This document shows positions 59,880-64,000 of a stretch of DNA of 64,000 nucleotides, one piece after another. The notes beneath the pieces were generated by a model. That model had not been told where the DNA came from. It made no database searches and worked only from the letters and a program-made list of their open reading frames with translations. This DNA comes from Pontibacter chinhatensis (GTDB lineage: Bacteria; Bacteroidota; Bacteroidia; Cytophagales; Hymenobacteraceae): positions 186,001 to 250,000 of the forward strand of contig NZ_FOOT01000004.1 of NCBI RefSeq assembly GCF_900113285.1, in the 5' to 3' direction. The position numbers were made by a program, and so were the translations under genes. Numbering within the stretch: position 1 is the first letter of the stretch; the number at the start of each line of letters is the position of its first letter.

Positions 59880-60171
59880 TTTATGGTTCTCCTTGGAGGA
59901 ATGAGCAGACAGATTTAATAGTATCGTCCCTTACTTTTCAATGCTACGGTCGCAGCCTTCTATCTAACGTAATTGGCTTTCACCTGAAGACCTCGCGGTG
60001 TTAGCAGGTCCCGCGTGGGTTTAGCGTTGGCTATACTATTCTGCTGTTCCGGACTTCCTCGTCCGGAATTCCTTCTGCTGCGGACATCCTTGTCCGCTCT
60101 TTGCAGTACCGGGCCCAACCACCCCTTGCCCCTCCTTGTCTAAGGAGGGGAATTATACTTACTACACTCTC
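59880..60171. other. Repeat-bearing gap after secDF
   Basis: No gene is seen. It includes a CCGGACTTCCTCGTCCGGAA palindrome (about 60,049-60,068) related to sequence in copy B, and a CCAACCACCCCTTGCCCCTC module (about 60,116-60,135) followed by TTGTCTAAGGAGGGGAATTA. Confidence 0.5.
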
Positions 60172-60275
60172 TGTCATCTCGAGCACTCTTGAGGCAAGAG
60201 CCGAAAAGAGCCAACGTAGCTGTGAGAGAGCTATCCAGAATTCTCTCCAGATCTCTCCCGATGGTCGAGATGACA
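60172..60275. repeat. TGTCATCTCGA inverted-repeat element, copy 2
   Basis: Same 11-base termini as 48,871-48,940 but 104 bp long, with CACTCTTGAGGC and a GCTGTGAGAGA internal part matching copy 3 at 63,713-63,816. Confidence 0.8.
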
Positions 60276-60288
60276 GCAGGAGCAGGGG

Positions 60289-60652
60289 CTATCGAACCTG
60301 TTCCCAGCCTTTGGGTTGAGCGCCTCGATAGATTCCGGTGCCGAGCGTGAGCGAGGCAGCCCGAGGCACGAGGGCAGGAAGCGAAAGCAGCGCGATGCCC
60401 GAAGGCGAGCCCTCTCGGGCTTGAGAGCTCCAAAGTATACTATGCAACAATAGCTTATGTAAGTCTATAGGATTAACGGTCGCTAGTAAGAATAGCTTGT
60501 GTCCCGCTACGGGAAGCGGCGGCTAAGAAAGTATAAACCGGCAAGTATAAAAGTATAGCCCAAGTATAAAGTATGGTTTTACAAGCCAGTTGGGTTGCAA
60601 ACCCAACACCATAGTAGGCACAAGTTTTATACTCGCGCCAGCAGTTAAAGAC
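60289..60652 (+). repeat. Composite intergenic element, copy C
   Basis: About 364 bp. Matches copy B in order from GCTATCGAAC through CCCAGCCTTTGGGTTGAGCG, GAAGCGAAAGCAGCGCGATG, GAGAGCTCCAAAG, AATAGCTTGTGTC and GGAAGCGGCGGCTAAG, to GCGCCAGCAG. It includes a cluster of four AAGTATA copies at about 60,530-60,580. It lies between convergent secDF and nfu. Confidence 0.8.
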
Positions 60653-60681
60653 TCAAACGGATGCCGGCGCCAGACAGATAT

Positions 60682-60721
60682 AAAAAAGGAGCCAGCCCCA
60701 TGAGAGGCTGGCTCCTTTTTT
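60682..60721. terminator. Terminator beside the Nfu gene
   Basis: AAAAAAGGAGCCAGCC (60,682-60,697) pairs perfectly with GGCTGGCTCCTTTTTT (60,706-60,721), followed by TATACTTT. It lies 22 bases beyond the stop of the minus-strand gene. Confidence 0.85.
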
Positions 60722-60742
60722 ATACTTTATATTTTCAGAAGC

Positions 60743-61360
60743 TTAGAGCACTACACCGTCAGCCACTACTTCTTTTACCTCCGGTACCATGCGCTTCAGC
60801 AGGTTTTCGATACCGGCCTTCAGTGTTACCGTGGCAGATGGACAGCCGCTGCAGGAGCCCTGCAGGTGCACCGTCACCACACCCTCGTGGTAAGACTTGA
60901 AAGTGATGTTACCTCCATCCTGCTCCACAGCAGGGCGCACATAGTTCTCCAGCAGGTCGATCACCTTTTTAGAGATTTCTGCGTCCTCGGCTGATGCCTC
61001 GCCATGTACGGCAGTGCCGGCCGCCTGGGCCTTGGCAGCAGAGAAGCCTTCGTTAAAGACAGGACCACCTGCCTCTACATAAGACTTCAGGAACGTGCGC
61101 AGCTCCGGGATGATTTTTACCCACTCCAGTTCGGCGCTTTTAGTTACCGTAACGAAGTTGCTCGCAATAAACACACGTGAAACGTAGTCGAAGTTAAACA
61201 GCTCCTGTGCCAGCGGCGACTCCAGTGCGCTCTCCACGTTAGGGTAGTCTACGCTCTGGCCGTCAGGCAACAGCTGCACGTTCATCACAAACTTCATTGA
61301 CTCCGGGTTGGGGTTAGCCTCTGCGTACACAGAAACCATTTTCTCTTTATTTTCTATCAT
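60743..61360 (-). CDS. Nfu-type iron-sulfur scaffold protein
   Basis: A 205-residue protein with an N-terminal Nfu_N domain (ANPNPESMKFVMNVQLLP) and a C-terminal NifU-like domain carrying CSGCPS, the CxxC that holds a [4Fe-4S] cluster for transfer to target enzymes. Cytoplasmic. The linker contains an Ala/Glu-rich segment. Promoter element TAATTTTG at 61,409-61,416. Confidence 0.93.
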   Translation of the reverse strand: MIENKEKMVSVYAEANPNPESMKFVMNVQLLPDGQSVDYPNVESALESPLAQELFNFDYVSRVFIASNFVTVTKSAELEWVKIIPELRTFLKSYVEAGGPVFNEGFSAAKAQAAGTAVHGEASAEDAEISKKVIDLLENYVRPAVEQDGGNITFKSYHEGVVTVHLQGSCSGCPSATVTLKAGIENLLKRMVPEVKEVVADGVVL

Positions 61361-61408
61361 AATTGTCGCTGTTTAGAACTAAAACCTGTAGATATACCAT
61401 TAAGTTTC

Positions 61409-61416
61409 CAAAATTA
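61409..61416 (-). promoter_or_regulatory. -7 promoter element of the Nfu gene
   Basis: TAATTTTG on the minus strand matches TAnnTTTG, 49 bases before the ATG. Confidence 0.45.
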
Positions 61417-61848
61417 GGCATAATTTGTGACAAGTGCACAGGCTTGCCACCCCCACCGCCACAGCGGCCATAAGGATGCCTTCTGCAAAGTATAACCTGT
61501 TCCTGACGCAGATGTTCCGGCATGCTGTTAGCCACTACTGAAGGCCTCGCTTGCCTTTGCGCCAGGGCTAACCTGGAGCAAACCGCATACTTTTCAAAGT
61601 ATAAGAAATAGAATTACTCCTGCTGAACATGTAGCAAGCACAAGCACCACTGCACCTACTTTACCGCAAGGCCACTCCAACTGAAAAGTACAATTATCAA
61701 CATAAGACTGCTTTTAGGCACAAAACCTGCTCTTAGGTGCCATAGCACATATATACCTTGGTTCTGAGAGTCTCTGATACTGCTCCATGAAAGTACGTTT
61801 AATTCATTTCAGACCATGGATTACTCCAGCTATTTTACTCAGATAATG

Positions 61849-61856
61849 TATCTTTG
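61849..61856 (+). promoter_or_regulatory. -7 promoter element of the nhaD-like gene
   Basis: TATCTTTG matches TAnnTTTG, 39 bases before the ATG at 61,896. Confidence 0.5.
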
Positions 61857-61895
61857 CATCGCAAGCAAACAATCTAAACAGAACCGACTTACACC

Positions 61896-63287
61896 ATGTT
61901 GAACAACTTTATACTTCTGGCTCAGGCCCACGAAGCTTTACCTCTTTTCCTGATCATACCCTTTCTGCTTTTGATAGGTATGATCGCCGCTGGCCCGATT
62001 TTCTTTGGACATTTCTGGGAGCACAATTATAAAACCGTCGCTGTTGTTCTAGGCCTAACTGTGTTGGCTTATTACCTTTTTGCTCTGGGGGATGTGCACA
62101 TGCCGATCCATACAGCGGCAGAGTATTTTACGTTTGCGTCCCTTCTCAGCTCGCTCTATATCGCTGCAGGGGGCATCTACCTCAATGTCAATGCCCGTGC
62201 CACACCGGCCATGAACGTGGCGCTAGTGGCCATTGGTGCTGTATTGGCGAACATTATCGGTACAACCGGTGCCTCATTGCTGCTGATTCGCCCTTTCGTC
62301 AGGCTTAACAACCACCGTATCAAGGCGTACCAGATTATCTTCTTCATCTTCATCGTGAGTAATGCGGGTGGTTTGCTTACCCCGCTCGGAGACCCGCCGT
62401 TGTTCATCGGTTTTATCAAGGGCGTTCCGTTCTTCTGGACACTGCAGCACCTGTTCACTCCGTGGCTGCTCTCTATTGCACTACTTTGCCTGCTGTTCTA
62501 TTTTGTAGACAGCCGTAACAAGGAAACCGGGTTTACACCGAAGCCAGAGGTAGTTGCCAAAAACGACGAGAAGATGGAGTTCCACTTTGCCGGCAAACGC
62601 AACCTGTTTTGGCTGGCCATTATAGTGGGCGCCGTAGCCCTGGACCCAAACGTGGTGGAGGGCCTGCCGCATATCTACTATGACGGGGCCAAAATCTCTT
62701 TCCTGCGCGAGTTCATTCAGCTTTCTGCCGCATTCCTGGCTTACCGTAACTCGAATAAGTCGGCGCTGGCCGGAAACCAGTTCAACTTCCACCCTATTCT
62801 GGAAGTGGTGTTCCTGTTCTTCGGTATCTTCTTTACCATGATGCCGGCCCTGCAGCTGTCTGCCCAGATTGCTTCATCACCTCAGTATGCACAGTATATC
62901 ACACCAAGCTTCCTGTACTGGACAACAGGTTCACTGTCCGGTTTCCTGGACAACGCACCAACCTACGCTAACTTCCTGTCGCTGGCTATGGCCAAGTATG
63001 ACTTGTCTCAGGCGAACGTAGCGGATGTAAAAGCTTTTGCAGAAGGCACTTCTGCTGCTGGTTTAGATACGCTTATCAGTTTAGAAGCGATTTCGCTGGC
63101 ATCGGTGCTGTTTGGAGCCTTTACCTACATTGGCAACGGTCCTAACTTTATGGTGAAGGCCATTGCCGAGAGCGCTGGTATCAAGATGCCATCCTTCTTT
63201 GGCTACGTGGTGCGTTACTCTATCCCGTTCCTGCTGCCTATCCTGGCGCTGGTATGGTTCCTGGTAGTGCACTTGAGGCTGTTTTAA
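61896..63287 (+). CDS. NhaD-like sodium:proton antiporter
   Basis: A 463-residue membrane protein with about 12 helices, of the IT superfamily. The first half has IGTTGASLLLIRPFVRLNNH and IVSNAGGLLTPLGDPPLFIG, the latter being the conserved pore motif of NhaD/ArsB/CitMHS-type transporters. The second half has TGSLSGFLDNAPTYANFLSLA and IGNGPNFMVKAIAE, characteristic of the NhaD branch. Sodium/proton exchange is likely; citrate transport is the main alternative. Own promoter and terminator. Confidence 0.88.
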   Translation: MLNNFILLAQAHEALPLFLIIPFLLLIGMIAAGPIFFGHFWEHNYKTVAVVLGLTVLAYYLFALGDVHMPIHTAAEYFTFASLLSSLYIAAGGIYLNVNARATPAMNVALVAIGAVLANIIGTTGASLLLIRPFVRLNNHRIKAYQIIFFIFIVSNAGGLLTPLGDPPLFIGFIKGVPFFWTLQHLFTPWLLSIALLCLLFYFVDSRNKETGFTPKPEVVAKNDEKMEFHFAGKRNLFWLAIIVGAVALDPNVVEGLPHIYYDGAKISFLREFIQLSAAFLAYRNSNKSALAGNQFNFHPILEVVFLFFGIFFTMMPALQLSAQIASSPQYAQYITPSFLYWTTGSLSGFLDNAPTYANFLSLAMAKYDLSQANVADVKAFAEGTSAAGLDTLISLEAISLASVLFGAFTYIGNGPNFMVKAIAESAGIKMPSFFGYVVRYSIPFLLPILALVWFLVVHLRLF

Positions 63288-63296
63288 GCAGTCGAT

Positions 63297-63345
63297 AAAA
63301 GTATAAAAACCGCCGCCTCTGCATTGCAAGGGCGGCGGTTTTCGT
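63297..63345 (+). terminator. Terminator after the nhaD-like gene
   Basis: AAAACCGCCGCC (63,306-63,317) pairs perfectly with GGCGGCGGTTTT (63,331-63,342). AAAAGTATA directly precedes the left arm. Confidence 0.85.
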
Positions 63346-63369
63346 TTTCAAAGGGTTCCTCTTTCCTGA

Positions 63370-63700
63370 CGCAAGCACCCGCTTGTGCCTTCAATTCCCG
63401 CTACCGCGAATTTGAAACCCGAATGGATCGCAGAGCCATACTTTATACTTGCCAGCTTATACTTCCATGAGTCACTGCTTCCTGTAACTGGACACAAGCT
63501 ATCCTTCCAAAACACCACTGTTCCTCTAGTTCCCACAAACCCACCTTTCCATAGCTAGCTTGGCTACCTCCCAGGCCGGGAGGCCTCGTTTTCCCGCTCG
63601 GCGCTGTGTTCCCTCCTGCCTTCGCTGCGCTCCGGCTGCCCTAGACGGGCACTGGATCTCACAAGGCGCCTCCCAGAAAAACTGGGTAATATTCGATAGC
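63370..63700 (-). repeat. Composite intergenic element, copy D (inverted)
   Basis: About 331 bp. Read on the minus strand it follows the order of copies B and C but is more diverged: TATTCGATAGC end, CCTCTAGTTCCC, and the GCAAGC end. It lies right after the nhaD terminator. Confidence 0.75.
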
Positions 63701-63712
63701 CTCTGCCATCAC

Positions 63713-63816
63713 TGTCATCTCGACCACTCTTGAGGCGGGAGCCGAAGAGAGCCAGCTTAGCTGTGAGAGATCTGAAGAGAATTCCCGGTAGATCTCTCGC
63801 GCTGCTCGAGATGACA
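63713..63816. repeat. TGTCATCTCGA inverted-repeat element, copy 3
   Basis: 104 bp with left end TGTCATCTCGA and right end TCGAGATGACA, and the same internal pattern as copy 2 (CACTCTTGAGGC, GCTGTGAGAGAT). Confidence 0.8.
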
Positions 63817-63841
63817 GAGAAAAGGGTAAGTATAAATTCCC

Positions 63842-63900
63842 CTCCTCGGAGGGGCTAGGGGTGGGTTTATACTTTGTAGGGACAGGTCGCGACCTGTCCG
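63842..63900. repeat. GACAGGTCGCGACCTGTC palindrome module, copy 2
   Basis: Inverted relative of 48,789-48,840: GGGTGGGTTTATACTTTGTA followed by the 18-bp palindrome at 63,881-63,898. A CCCCTCC/GGAGGGG hairpin is attached. The last 50 bases of the window (63,950-64,000) continue in CCCCTCC-type repeats. Confidence 0.75.
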
Positions 63901-64000
63901 CGCGAGAACCGAGGCTACGAGATTTATACTTCAGCCAACGCAGCTACAGGCTCCCCTCCTGGGGGTAGGGGCCCTCGACAAGGCTAAGGAGGGGAAGGGG

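Larger units (their letters stand above)
61361..61895. other. 535-bp gap between divergent nfu and nhaD-like genes
   Basis: Contains the two promoters, two AAGTATA copies (about 61,488 and 61,598) and a weak GTTAGCC/GGCTAAC inverted repeat (61,527-61,572). No ORF or tRNA was found. Confidence 0.45.
270..63927. repeat. Window-wide AAGTATA / TATACTT oligonucleotide
   Basis: By hand I count about 155 occurrences of the heptamer on either strand, against roughly 6-8 expected. Common contexts are (A/C/G)AAGTATAA(A/C), AAGTATAGC and the 10-bp palindrome AAGTATACTT (for example 17,739; 36,764; 42,211; 49,462). Copies lie in coding and non-coding DNA in both orientations. Frequent in-frame readings in genes are Lys-Tyr-Lys/Asn and Ser-Ile. 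Confidence 0.85.

Overview
The window is about 64 kb of a Bacteroidota chromosome. The evidence is a gliding-motility lipoprotein (GldH), a type IX secretion C-terminal sorting domain, a GWxTD lipoprotein, a fused SecDF, a zinc-free type B L31, a GT-C protein of the DUF2723 family, an alternative GlmU-like protein, and many TAnnTTTG promoter elements. Gene content and coding GC of about 50-55% suggest Hymenobacteraceae, with Pontibacter as my best guess; that placement is inference. I see no rRNA, tRNA, CRISPR array, transposase or prophage.

Layout. 1-5.3 kb: end of a DUF2490 gene, a bacilliredoxin, purD and recQ. 5.3-7.4 kb: a sugar pair (KdsD-type isomerase and mannose-1-phosphate guanylyltransferase). 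7.6-13.4 kb, all minus strand: rlmB, a GWxTD lipoprotein, a DUF2723 membrane glycosyltransferase and a small T9SS cargo-like protein. 13.7-19.3 kb: birA diverging from rsfS-ftsH-LUD-lpxH-propeller. 19.3-23.1 kb: a Gdx-type exporter, a tandem GNAT, then an AT-rich pair (GT52-like transferase and flippase) that looks acquired. 23.3-26.9 kb: ricT-gldH, a membrane EEP protein and a cold-shock protein. 27.3-29.1 kb: a 603-residue Gly/Ser/Tyr/Gln-rich protein resembling eukaryotic FET/FUS low-complexity domains. 29.2-40 kb: NmrA-like SDR, a lipoprotein, a MORN-type protein, a 1319-residue DUF4011-type helicase, a membrane protein, a hydrolase, a Nudix protein and a methyltransferase. 41-46.5 kb: EF-hand lipoprotein, membrane-anchored helix-hairpin-helix (ComEA-like) protein, an NSS transporter with a 52-residue MetS-like small subunit, RmlD-like reductase and a cyclophilin. 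46.8-56.7 kb: AGCS symporter, hemC, holB, GlmU-like, L31, PRTase, rdgB, udk and an RCK potassium-uptake regulator. 56.8-63.3 kb: secDF, an Nfu-type protein and a NhaD-like antiporter.

Two repeat systems overlie the genes. First, the heptamer AAGTATA (or TATACTT) occurs about 150 times by hand count, roughly one per 430 bp, where about 6-8 are expected by chance. It lies inside genes, between genes and as inverted pairs in terminator stems, which is how DNA-uptake sequences behave in Neisseria and Pasteurellaceae. It is absent from the AT-rich glycan genes, recQ and the low-complexity gene. Second, four diverged copies of a composite intergenic element of about 290-430 bp sit downstream of genes at 40.1, 49.0, 60.3 and 63.4 kb. 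They are accompanied by a 70-104 bp inverted-repeat element with TGTCATCTCGA ends and a GACAGGTCGCGACCTGTC palindrome module. No family name is known to me for these.

The strongest leads are the AAGTATA system (possibly self-DNA recognition), the FUS-like protein with its strong Shine-Dalgarno and 5' stem-loop, and the composite repeat family.
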